The notes under the pieces were generated by a model. That model was not told the DNA's origin. It saw only the letters and a list, made by a program, of their open reading frames with translations, and ran no database searches. Source: Corbicula japonica (lineage: Eukaryota > Mollusca > Bivalvia > Venerida > Cyrenidae). From it: 64,000 nucleotides of DNA. The translations under genes were made by a program, and so were the position numbers. The stretch spans positions 744,001 to 808,000 of the forward strand of contig JAZAYU010000079.1 of the NCBI GenBank assembly GCA_038501625.1. Direction: 5' to 3'. Positions 1 through 11,773 of the stretch are shown in pieces. Numbering within the stretch: the stretch's first letter is position 1; each line of letters begins with the position of its first letter.

Positions 1-934
1 TCAAGTGAAACTACTTCGGATAAAAAATAGTGATGAAGTAAGTATTGCTGTATATATGAATAACTTTAATAAATAATGTACATATTACAAATTTAAAAAA
101 GGGTGAATTGATGTTAAATTAACATTCAGTTGTAAAGATAAGAACCACTAAAGATAGGGTGTATTGTTACATTCGTGGCTTTAATATTTGTGTTGTGATT
201 GACATTAAACTTAAGGAGAATTTTGAGAGTGGTTAGATCTCGGAGGTTCTATAAATGGTGTATACACAGGTTTGACATGAGTGAGGGGGGTTTGATACCG
301 TTCAAGCAGTTCCGAATCATAGTTATATTTAGATTTGTAACTCTGGTTTGCAGGTCAGCCACTTAGTTTATAAAGAAATTCCTTATTTAATTCTGAATTA
401 TATTAATAGGAAAACTTTCTTTGTTTCTTATAAAAATAAGTCGGATTTCAATTTTAATTAAGCAATAATATGTGTGTTGGACTTGCTAAACTGTTTACAG
501 AATTCGTGTTGCTGTGGCATATATATAGTGGGGGATATAAAAATGTACATGTCAGCTCATGGACTTTAGTGAGGGGCTGATCCAGAGGGAGTTAAGTGGG
601 ATAGCTGGAACCCTTTTTGGGTCAGCAATATTTAATTTTCATGAGGATTTTGGCTAGAAAATTGCAAAATTCAAAACAACTTCAAGTCTGCCCCAAGCGA
701 ACCCCCTTTCTGCAAACCATGCATCAGACCGTGGTTAGTCATCCAAATCTTTGTTTTTGTCAGTAAATGTGAATATTAGACAAACAGTAACAAGGATATA
801 CTGTTTCAATTTAAACATGATTATAGACAAACTTTTGTTGTTCTATTGCCAGAGTTAACCAGATGATAAATCAGTAATTCAAATTTGTTAAAAATAGCAT
901 GATCACCCCCTTCCCACCAGCCCCCAAAAGTGAT
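1..934. other. AT-rich non-coding stretch
   Basis: No open frame, splice-bounded exon or recognisable repeat can be supported here. It is probably intergenic or intronic. Confidence 0.4.
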
Positions 935-1290
935 GACATAAGAAATTACACATAAGAGATTAGACCTAAGAAGTTACACATAAGAGATAAGACCTAAGAA
1001 GTTACACATAAGAGAATAAGAGATAAGACCTAAGAAGTTAAACATAAGAGATAAGACCTAAGAAGTTACACATAAGAAATAAGACCTAAGAAGTTACACA
1101 TAAGAGATAAGACCTAAGAAGTTACACATAAGAGATAAGACCTAAGAAGTTTCACGTAAGAGGTTACACATAAGAGATAAGACATAAGAAGTTACACATA
1201 AGAGATAAGACCTAAGAAGTTACACATAAGAGGTTACACATAAGAGATAAGACATAAGAAGGTACACATAAGAGATGAGACATAAGAAGT
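935..1290. repeat. 28-bp minisatellite
   Basis: Imperfect head-to-tail copies of a unit containing GAAGTTACACATAAGAGATA followed by AGACCTAA. Several shortened or extended units (for example near 1010 and 1150-1180) indicate slippage. No reading frame is kept and no adjacent exon was found. Confidence 0.9.
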
Positions 1291-3097
1291 AGGTGACCAT
1301 TAAACAAAGATTTCTGTGGAGAAGGGCGTTTATAAGCGTTTTCGCTTGTTCTTTAATCGATAGTATGACATTTTTTTCATTGAATTATATCATTATATGT
1401 GCATTTTGACTGAATAAATACTGTTTAAACCAAAAGATTTCTATCGGAAGAGTAGTCTGTCGTATCATTAAGAATTTTTTCATTGATACCATGTCTATTT
1501 TGTCATATTTATGTTGTGTCAAGGGCTTGGGAATAGCTAAAATTGCAATTTTGGGATTGTCATCAGTATAGCAATTTGATTTTTTTCATCAATGGTAATC
1601 GACTTGAGCTTGTCATCACACTAGCTATGTAATTATTGCATTAAACTAACTTTCTGGTCAGTATCTTACACTGTTTTACCACAAATCTTTTTAACTGGTG
1701 CAAAATGGCATAAAATTGAAAAGCGTTTTAATGTTTTAACACAAAACTGGCATAAAATTTAAATAAACATCAGATCAAATTCGAAAATGGGTAATTTTGC
1801 ATCAACCAATACACGGCAATTTCGGAAATAGCTGACTTGGTTATTTTGGGCTTGTCATCCCTTTAATAATTTCATTATTAACATTTCTAACTCGAAACAT
1901 AAGCTTTCTGATTAATTCTGATTAATTATATCATTGCTGAATTGCTGGTGAGAAAAAATAGGGATCTTGACCGTCTTGTCTCATGCAGCAAAATATTGAA
2001 TTGGATATTGGTAATAACTCATCTTTGTATTTTATCTTTACTTTTGTATCTTTACAGAAAAACGAGGTCAAGGCAGGTATACAGAATACAAGATTCAGAT
2101 TGGCTGGCTCCATTACAGGAATGAAAAGGAAATAAAAGGAAAGAGTAAAGAAAAGTATATGCAAGTCACAGCAAGAATGGTGGTGGTGTAAGAACATTCC
2201 ATTATACTAAGGATGAGCTGCAGATTGTTGAACATTTGATATAGTATGGAAACAAAGTATGAGCAGGGGAATGTCTCGGAAATGGAAGTTAAGTTGAGTA
2301 AACACAACGGGATGTAATTAAACACTTTGTTAATAATATAATGGAACAGAGTGTTCACTGCAAGAATACTTAAAATGTATGGGTATATACTCATCACAGT
2401 TTTTTTTTTATATTTGTGGACTCGAGATCTGTCAGAAATTACAAGTGATGGCAATGATGGGGAACATAAGCAAACCCCAGAAAATTCACTCAAAGCTACT
2501 GATAAATGCAACAAGAAAATCCATAACAATAATTTCAGACTGTTGATGAATTCAGTAATGAGGGAAATGGAGATCAGAATAAGTGTGACAAAACAACAAG
2601 TGGGGCCTCCGGTATTGTTGGAAAGAACTTCGAAAATGCTACAAAATACAAGATGAATGGTGACAGCCCTGGGGAAATATATGTGCGGTAAACAAAATGT
2701 ATAAAGTCAAGTTTTACAGAAGAAGAATCATTTCTAAAAAAATTTTCAATGGAAGACTGTTACATGCTTACTAGTAACAAGGATAGAGATATAGATAAAG
2801 AGAACTTCAACCCATTGGATTATGGCTACAAAATGACTGCTGTGAATGCAAGAAACTTTTGTTAATGTGTGTGTGATGGGGGTGTCATAAACTCCTGAAT
2901 CACTCCCCAGTTTAAACGAAGCCCAGTTTAAAATGTGCTTAAATATGTCCGACTATTCAAATAGTCGAGCGTGCAGTCGTTTCCGACTGGCTTTTGTATT
3001 ATGTTTAATTTGTATAACTGTTGATTAAATCAGTTTCATAACTACCGTTTGTTGTTCATTTGCCATGTGAAAACTGTAGAACTTTGTCAGAACTTGT
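1291..3097. other. non-coding stretch with short unrecognised frames
   Basis: Open frames of 60-138 codons occur on both strands between about 1930 and 2660. They overlap each other, are of low complexity or hydrophobic by AT bias, and match no family I know. I see no supported gene. Confidence 0.4.
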
Positions 3098-3705
3098 ACA
3101 GGGTGATCCAAAATATCTGATACCCTTTTGAAATTTAATAGCATTAATAACTTCAAACGTAGGCATAGAAATTTCACACAGTAATAATCTAGATTCTTTA
3201 AAGTTTTGTTTCATATATAACATGCCGGACTTGAATAAGAGATGCTGTCTGTATATCCAAAGACATATTTATAAGTTATGTTCAATGTGACGTCCATTTT
3301 GATGATTATGACGTAAAGTCTTTTTATTAAAATTGTCTATGGCCGATTAGACTTTTTTCTTTGGGGCATTAAAGATAAGGTGTACATACCTAAACCATCA
3401 GTGCAAGAGCTAAAATCATCAATTCAACAAGAAATGAGAAAGATTAATCCAAAGATGTGCGCATCGGCCAAATAGACTGTTTTAAGAAAAGACCTGACGT
3501 AAAATTTACCAAAATTGGACGTCACATTTAACATTTGTTATTAATATTATTTTGGTTAAACGAACTAAATTCCTATTTCAAGTATGCTATGTTATATATC
3601 AAACAAATCTTCTAGATAATTACTATGTGAATATTTTTTGTGATGTTTGATAATATTAACTCTTTTAAAGTTCAAAACAGTATTAGATATTTTAGATCAC
3701 CATGT
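3098..3705. mobile_element. Internally deleted mariner/Tc1-like transposon with long inverted ends
   Basis: The left end begins ACAGGGTGATCCAAAATATC at 3098. The right end, read on the other strand from 3705, begins ACATGGTGATCTAAAATATC, and the similarity continues inward for roughly 150 bases. Between the arms, about 3345-3480 on the plus strand, reads as the C-terminal part of a DDE transposase: DFFLWGIKDKVYIPKPS then a helix-rich stretch with an in-frame stop. DFFLWG is characteristic of the catalytic end of mariner-related transposases. Most of the transposase is missing, so this is a dead, deletion-derived copy. Confidence 0.75.
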
Positions 3706-4859
3706 GTTACAAAGATTTAGGCCAATTACAAAAATGGGCCATAAGGGGTCAAATTCTAGGTCACGGCCTGGTGACTTGGAAAACGCGTATTTTATAGAAA
3801 ATGTGGAAAGTATCTTACATACTTTATGAAGTATACCAGAATTGTTATACCCCTTGCAAACACTATTTACAGGGGATATAGTGTTATCAGTGGCTATGCT
3901 TGAATCAGCTTGTCCAATCCGTCTGTATACAAGAACTTTTCCTACAGATATGAAACTTCATATACATGTTTGTTTACAGTAGTTTTGGGATCTAAAAGTT
4001 AAGGTCACGGGGAATTCTTACTATTATCACTTTTTGGCCAACTTAACTTGAAAGGGAATTCTCAGACAGACATAATATGCATGTTTGTCTACAGAAGTGT
4101 GGGATCCCTACTAATTTTCAGGTCGATGTCATAGGAACCTTGCTGGAAAACCTTATGGGCGTTATTACTCTGGAGACCATTTTATATAATCCCTATCACT
4201 CTAACCGTCACTTGATATAGGAAGCGTAACTATTGACACGTCTATCGTGTCGCTTATTTTTTGATGGCATGAAAACAGAATCTACAGCAACTATCACATA
4301 TTTTGTATGACTGTGAAATTGCCAACACATAAGACCTACGACATCATACATATGACGCAAAAAATAAGAAATAATAGGTAATAACTAATTCAAAAGAGCT
4401 AAGACAAAATGATGAAAAAAGTATTTTACTTAAAAACAGAAAGAAATTCCTGGGCGTATACCTGGGAATAAAGTAACAGATGAATTCTTGGTCGGACAAG
4501 GGACCTAACTGGAATAAATTGACAAGCGTTACCTGCCCTTGGCATGACGACCACACCATTCAATAAGTCAAGTTATAAGGCAATAACTTTAAAGTTGACC
4601 ATAAACAAAAACTTTAATTGTGAACCAATTGTGAGGCTCCTCAACCTGACTTTGCATGCTATAACAAATTACATTTTAACCTATGAATTCTGTTTTAAAA
4701 AGCAGCTTTACTACGAGTAGTATTTCTGTTTTGTTTGCATGTTTAAAATGACTTGCTACAGAAATTACAACGTGTAACAATGACACAACGAAAAGAGAAT
4801 ATCATATATTCAAGAATATGTATTTCAATTATATGTATTTGTATACACACGCATTTATT
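3706..4859. other. dispersed-repeat-like non-coding stretch
   Basis: From about 3830 to 4150 the sequence has the look of a dispersed repeat (tracts such as GGGGATATAGTGTTATCAG and two diverged copies of a stretch around CATGTTTGTTTACAGTAG / CATGTTTGTCTACAGAAG). No coding exon supported. Confidence 0.35.
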
Positions 4860-5224
4860 CCAAGTTTTCCTCGATAAGTGCCAACAGCTCATTGTATAAT
4901 CGCCATGCACTTTGTACATTTATGGGAACTTGAAGATCAGGTTTGAGTATATTTGCTAGATCTTCAAAGTCTTTACAGCATATTTAACAAGTTTTATTCC
5001 ATCAGGGTCAATTTGTTTCATAAGTGACAGTACTGTGTCTCTCGGTACTTTTAGTTTGTGGTCATTTATCAAACGTTTCCACATGGAACGGTAACCTATA
5101 CACTGCCCACTATTTTCAACTTCATAACAGTCTCATCAGGTGTGTATGCCAATCGACGTCTTAAGTTGTATCTTTTCAGGACTCTTTTCAGCTGCCGCAA
5201 TGATATTCTGATGTTATTCACCAT
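4860..5224 (-). pseudogene. Relic of an integrase-like transposon gene, N-terminal part
   Basis: Read on the minus strand from an ATG at 5222-5224, the frame begins MVNNIRISLRQLKRVLKRYN. After one frameshift near 5100 it continues GYRSMWKRLIND and then VPRDTVLSLMKQIDPDGIKL. This arrangement (short basic helix-turn-helix-like start, GYR..MW, VPRDTV, then DP.G) resembles the region before the catalytic core of integrase-like transposon proteins that are common in invertebrate genomes. The frame breaks again at a TAG near 4965 and no catalytic core follows. The family name is not certain; that it is a decayed mobile-element gene is more secure. Confidence 0.5.
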
Positions 5225-6235
5225 AAAAAATTAATACTATTCCGGTATATGAAAATCCACAGTAAAATATATATTTCGATCAACCCTAATCTTGTACTTA
5301 TACCTTTTACATGTATGTTGGCTGGTATAACAGATGTTACCGGGAACACCGGAAATCTGCAAATTCATACAATCATCACGGACAGATTCATTATATACGG
5401 CTTCTGAAAAAGAGAAGGAAACAATTATATATAATTCATATATATCATATCAGGTTTAATGCCCTTTTTAGACAGCCAGTGTTGACTAGTTTTCGAGTCA
5501 GGTACTCGTTAGCGTTCACCGTCATTCCTGGGTTCAGAGATCACACCATGTACTTAACACTGTGTCGTTTCTTGGTGTTACCAGTACTGGACACCATACT
5601 GTGATCCTACCAATGTTTGTCCATCGAAGGAAAAACTATCCCGATCGGGATTCGATATCACTAACAAGGCAAATAGTATTATCGTGAAAAAACAATGGTT
5701 ATTCATAAAATATATTATCTACAATGATCGTTGGTCGTTTATTCATAAGATGTTGAAAGTTAGATTTGATTATACTTACCAAATAATCATTGAGGAAATG
5801 TATTTTCATCAGAAGAAACTTTCGACCATGTTGCTCGTAAACGTTCCTTTTCCGCCAATTTCTTTCCTAACACATAATAGCTAACAAATAAGAAAAAACA
5901 CGTAAGACCTAATTCCTTATACCAAAGAACTAAGACAAAATGGCCCTAATAGGCTTCCGTATTACACTGACATGTATGTTTCCTAATATCCGGGATGTTT
6001 TCACACATCCAATGAGGAAGTGACTGACACATTGTTTAATTCGGTGAAAGAGAATCATGGGGTGATCATTTGGCTCAAAGATAGGACTTGGCTTATTAGA
6101 ACACTATCAATAAAAATGTTAACGACATCGTAAAAGAAATTGTTTCATCATTTTAATATTAACTGTTCTTCCGGTTAACCGATCGGTTACTTTTTCCGGT
6201 TAACCGGTTACAAAATCCGTAACCGGTCACATCCC
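5225..6235. other. non-coding stretch upstream of SSUH2-like gene A
   Basis: Short overlapping frames only (for example 5311-5604 plus). The missing first coding exon and promoter of the downstream SSUH2-like gene may lie here or further upstream, but I could not identify an ATG exon ending in phase 1 with a good donor. Confidence 0.3.
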
Positions 6236-6540
6236 TGGTATTCAGTATCGCCAAACAGTGTGTACTCTGCCTGAATCGAATCCAACGCCAGCAGTGAGTT
6301 TGGTTTTCGCTGTACACAATCAGATTTCCAATCCGCTGCCAACCGTTGGCAGAGTATGAGCGAATATCCTGCTGGATTCGAACCGTGACAGGCAGTGGGT
6401 TGGGTATTCTCTTTAACAGTGCACAGCTTTCTGCATCCGAATCCACGCCCGGCAGTAAGTTATATATTCTCTGTACACACTCAAGGATTGCCCTATCTGT
6501 GTTTTCGTTATACACAAAGTTCAGGAGTTGATTCGAGTCC
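6236..6540. repeat. Three degenerate tandem copies of a ~90-110-bp unit
   Basis: Blocks around 6270-6330, 6370-6425 and 6430-6485 each contain a TCGAA or CCGAA core, an ..CAGTGRGTT-like stretch and ..TTCTCT/TTTTCGCTGTACACA. They are preceded at 6165-6235 by short inverted CCGGTTAACCGG-type motifs. This looks like a decayed tandem or transposon-derived repeat. Confidence 0.45.
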
Positions 6541-6750
6541 AGCAGCTTAAAAGTACATCAACTAAGACAAAAGTTAAACAATTTGATTTGGCTTGCCAGG
6601 TAAGACTGCAAGTAATTCATGTGACCCAGAAACCTGTCAATTTTGTCTAGGGTTTGTGCGGTTCTATGATCAAAGTAACTCGGCGACTCACTGTTTCCCC
6701 GAAAACATTTTTACAAACCTGGCTGAAAGTACTTTGTTATTTCATTTCAG

Positions 6751-9700
6751 GTCAAGTGCCGAAAAGTAAGTATGCAGCTACATGTACCCCTATAAATTAG
6801 CACAGAATCAATAAACGATATATACCTGTACTAAATCTAAAATATACCATCGGTCGTGTGTTATCGATACATTTTTGAATTATAAATAATTATTATAGGG
6901 GGATTTTACTATAAGCCTATATGAGCAGTGATTAACCTGCTGATAATGACTACCCGGAACCATCAGGTTTGAACGGTAGGAACATACAACTGATATTGGA
7001 AGCCAGACTGGTCGCCATTTCAGCCAATCAGATGCTTTAGATTTGAGACTGGTTTCCATGCTTAGGTTATAACCTTGGTTACATGACTATGTGCATTCGG
7101 AGCATACAGTTAGCAGGTTGATTAATAAACGTCTTTAAAAATTATAACAACAACACTGACGAAGGGTGAATAATAGGAAGTCATGTTAATTTTCCACACG
7201 GTAACGTATGTATGGAACATACAGCGGCGATGTGTGAGTATTCAGAAGTCAGAGACTTAAAGGGCAAAGAGAAAAAAGACGAACATTCAGAGATGACCTC
7301 CACCACTGGGGTATTGATTACTATGCTTTTCAGTGCACATGTTTGATTGACTTGGTAACATTAAACTTTTCAGTACCGGATAAAAAAAGAAAAATGTAAG
7401 AGAAAATCTGTCGTTCAGTCATCGAGGTTCCCCACAGCCAGAAACGACAGCGTTGATTCCGTGGTTCAGCTCTTTGCCGGGACGTTCGTAATGAAGTGCC
7501 TGAATTCAAAAGATAATAGAACATCATCAGTTTACCGCTCGGCATATAGCGCCAACTGAATTTTTTTATTTGATTTTGTGACTTTGCGTGTTTCCTTTTT
7601 TATTTAGAATGGCATCCAGGGAAAGACCAGCCTCCCGATTATGGACCACCCCCTAATCTTGTAGAGCTTGAGGAGGAACCTTCACATTCATTTACTGAAA
7701 TACCCCGGCCGCCTGTCATTGGGTATGAGGGAGTTAGCTTTTCCCAAGAAAGTAAGATCATTTCTACATCCTTTGTAGAATGATAAATACATTTGTTAGT
7801 TGCATTACCTATATTGCCATTTTGAACGATTGTATCTTAGGTATAGGGGCCAGATAAAAAAGTAAATATGCATATAAGGAAGTAAATATGCATATAAGGA
7901 AAGTCCACATATAGCAGACATAGCTTCCTGACAAAGAGGATAATAGAGCATGTGCTTATACAATAGTCAGTTTGAAAATATACACCAGAAGCAATTAAAT
8001 AAGACCCTGCGGGGTTACCGCCTTGGAACGGTCTTTGCCTCTGAAGTCTTAAACAATTTTCAACAGTGCATACAGGTCAATCTTGCCCCTACAGCTACCA
8101 GACGTCGCAACCCTTCAAAGTGCCTTTGATAAAACAGTTTTGGAGAATGTTTACTTTTCGCATATGGTCATGACCAAAGGAAGAAAATAATTATAATTAT
8201 TCACGATTTTCAAATTAAGATATGAATTATGGATTTTCCGGTATGGATAATTGAAAGCTGTACCAAAACCAATAAGGCATAGCAGCCAACACTGTTATTG
8301 TCAACACAGTCTTCACTTTAAAGTGTTAAGAAGAAATTTACATGTATGTCATGAACATGTTACTGTTTAACGCAAAAATGTTTTTTGGAATTGTTTCAAC
8401 GAATTTTTTGAAAACTTTACTCACAAACAATAGGCAGATCTTCCGATGCTTAGACTCCTGAATTTCATTCGAGAGTATTTAGCTTAAAGACGGCCTGGCC
8501 TGTTATCATGTACGAAATACACTCGGGGGACTTTGGCGCCTTATGCCGTGTGTTTTGATCTGATAGTTTTGACATAGTGTTTGATTATTTACCATGGAAC
8601 ACTGTCTTTTCTTGCATTATATTAAGTTGTTAATTTTTTATTGTAGAATTAGCACCTCCTCCGCCAGCTGCACCGTCAAAGCCTGTCGGTGACAAACCCC
8701 CTCGAGTGTTTGCCGAGTAAGTACAATGCAACCAAAGTATTGCATGAACGCACATGTTTATGTCTTCAACTGGTAAATGCTTTACCTTTTATACCAGACT
8801 CAGCGAAATAGACATCGGTGAATAGTCTCAGTCCCTTCTTCCGTTTTAGTCCAGCCGTTTTCAGTAAAAATCGTTGAAATTCGGTTAAAAGCGCCAAATT
8901 TCGCACAGTTAGCTTGAGATGTACCTTTTGAAATGTGATAGAGACCCATTTGATATCTTTCCAATATGGCCGCTTTTTTCAAGATGGCCGCCAAAAAACT
9001 GGAAACCTATATTGTCACGGATGTTCTAAACATAAGAAGCAAATGTAAGCACATCAGACACATATTTAAGGAGCAAATGGCCTTTGTGTTACAGAAATTT
9101 TTCAAGATGGCCGCCAAAAATCTGGAAAATGCTGCTATTTGAAGGATTTTCTTCGTATAGTCACAATTTAGGAGTCTAAACCTATATTTTCAAGGATGTT
9201 CTAAACATTAAAAGCAAATGTAAGCACATCAGACAAATATTTAAGGAGCAAATTGCCTTTTTGTTACAGAAATTGCCTACAAAAATATTAAACCGGCTGT
9301 AATCATATTTGTTCTGTAATTTAACGCAAAGTAAAGAATGTATTTGAATGTCAAACATAAGTACAGTGTTTTATTAACTCAATATGAACAGTTTTATATT
9401 AACTTAATCCCAAAATAGGTCTTATATATGGGACTTGAATATACAGGGACTTGCCAGGAAATTAGACGATAGTGACTTCTTAAATTTCGTTTCCAATTTT
9501 GATATTTTAATTTTGACGGAAACATGGAATTCACAAATAACTAATGTCAATATTAAAGGATATGAATGTTTTAACTGTCCACGACCTAAGTCAAACACGA
9601 AAGCTCAGCGTTTTAGTGGTGGTATTATTGTTTACTATAAAATTTCATTGGAAGAAAAAATATTGGTGCTTTTAATCGAATTTGAGCGATTTCTCCATAT

Positions 9701-9940
9701 GTTTACCGAAAACGGCCAAGTTCTTAAATTAGATGAAAAGTGGACTTTGAAAGCCACCGAACACAACAATTATGAAACTATTGCAGGTTCGGTTTAATTG
9801 AGATTGTTCATGCGCAGTAATGATAATGCAAATTACTGCCCACGCCGCCTAGCTAAAGGATTTTGGAATTACTTGTTGGAAGAGAAGTACCTTTAACTAA
9901 AGTATGTGCAGAACGATGAACAGTCATATTTAAGTTGAAG

Positions 9941-9996
<56 letters not shown>

Positions 9997-11713
9997 CTCT
10001 TTATTTTAAGAAGGTAACTCATTAAGACAAAAATCTCTGACAACAAATACAAACAAATACAATATTTGCAAGTATAAAAAGTTAGTCAAAAATCTGAATC
10101 GGAATCTCAAAACCATATAATCGATTAGGAAAAATATTTTTCTCATGTACAGCGTACCCGAGCTGGACGAGGAAGACTGTCGTGCTGCTATGTTAAGCTT
10201 TGTCTCCGAGCACTGTTGCTATGGCACCAAAGCCGCAAAAGAAATGAACATTCTAACCTTTCAGGCAGCTACAGCAATCCATGTAAGAACATTGAATATC
10301 AGTGATTATGCAATATGAATGTTGTTTAATCTTGGCGATTTATTCAATATAGGCAATAACTATTTTCTATCTTGGGTCAACAAAATATATCCTGATGTAT
10401 ACTAGCTTAATAAAGCAAAAAATTCAGAAAAGTAAGGAAACTTTCTTGAACAAAATATTTCTATTGGAAATGGTTCCGTAACTTTAAAATGTATGATCAA
10501 AGAGACGATTTTGATGTTGTAAAATTATTTTAGAAGGCAATGTCCAAAGTCGAATGGGATGTATATCGTCCGTTGTTAAAGATTTGAAGAGCGAAATCTG
10601 TGACTATCAGAAAAGCTTTTAAAACAAGGCTATCGGTACAAATTCAGAATAAATCTTTTCGCAAGTTTTATTGCCGATACACAGATTTAATTCAAAAATA
10701 CAGAAATATTATCCAACTTGAGTTTGATGGCGATTTGATTTATAATTTAAAGAAACTTAAACATTAATTTCTTCTTGTTATTCGAAAAAAAAACATCTGT
10801 TAATTCAAACCCAAATTCTTTCAACATGATATTCTACAGCGCTCTGCATGATAGGTGATTACCTCTTTGTTTGCATCACAGTGAAAGGGTCTAGGAATGT
10901 ATGATGGTTTCTAGGAATATCTTGTTAAAGAAGATTCTTTTATTCCTGCTATTGTTCTCTTCTCACAAATTAAGAAAAACCTTTTGCAAGTTTTATCGCC
11001 AATACCCAGAATTAATTCATAAATACATGTACAGTTTAAAATCACTATTGCAACAAGGTATTTCGCAGCCGGTTTTTTATGGAGATTTAATTTACAAACT
11101 TAAGAAGATAAAAGGCAATGTTAATTTCTCCCGGTTATTCGTAAAAACCATCTGTAAATTTAAAAAGAAAGGTTACCAACATGATATTTTACAGCGCTCT
11201 GCAGGCCTGGTGATTAACCCATCTACAGTTGGTCATTATGCTTACCTCTTTGGTTGCACGACGGTGGCAGGGGTTTAAGAGTTTATGAAGGTTTATGGGG
11301 AAATCTTTTCTTAAAAGAACCTAGAAGTTCGATTCGCTTCTTTCATCCCTGTCATCGTGTTCTTGCTGATTTTACTCCAGGAGCTCTGGTCTCTGTAAGA
11401 TCATTGAGTACCCGCCCTTTGGCTTTGCAATGCTATTAGCTTCTTATGTTTTATATGTTTGCGTGCTTTTGCATGCAACGTTGTTGAGCCGATGGGTGGG
11501 TTGGAGTTATTTCACCAAGACAACTTGTACTTGTTTTGTGATACGAGAACCTGTTCGGGCAAGTGTGAGGTTGTTGCACCCTAGAACCTGGTTTAAACCA
11601 CTAGTGGCAATTTGTTTTGCCACTGACCGTTCCAAGGCGGTATCCCCAAAGGTTCTATTTTTCGTTAATTGTTTGTGGCGTTCTTTTTGAATTGAAATAC
11701 TTATAACAAGCAT

Positions 11714-11773
<60 letters not shown>

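Noticed and set aside
935..1290. CRISPR array
   Set aside because: Direct repeats are contiguous and imperfect with no unique spacers, and the DNA is eukaryotic. The same holds for the arrays at 13131, 30421 and 48391.
1931..2656. Short genes on either strand
   Set aside because: Overlapping frames with biased composition, no domain, no splice structure and no similarity that I recognise.
9435..9797. A complete 120-codon gene
   Set aside because: The first half is a LINE endonuclease fragment and the second half is an unrelated dispersed repeat read in the same frame.
11254..11439. A 60-codon gene repeated at 20235-20420
   Set aside because: It is part of the R1 retroelement tail and recurs only with it; other copies are interrupted.
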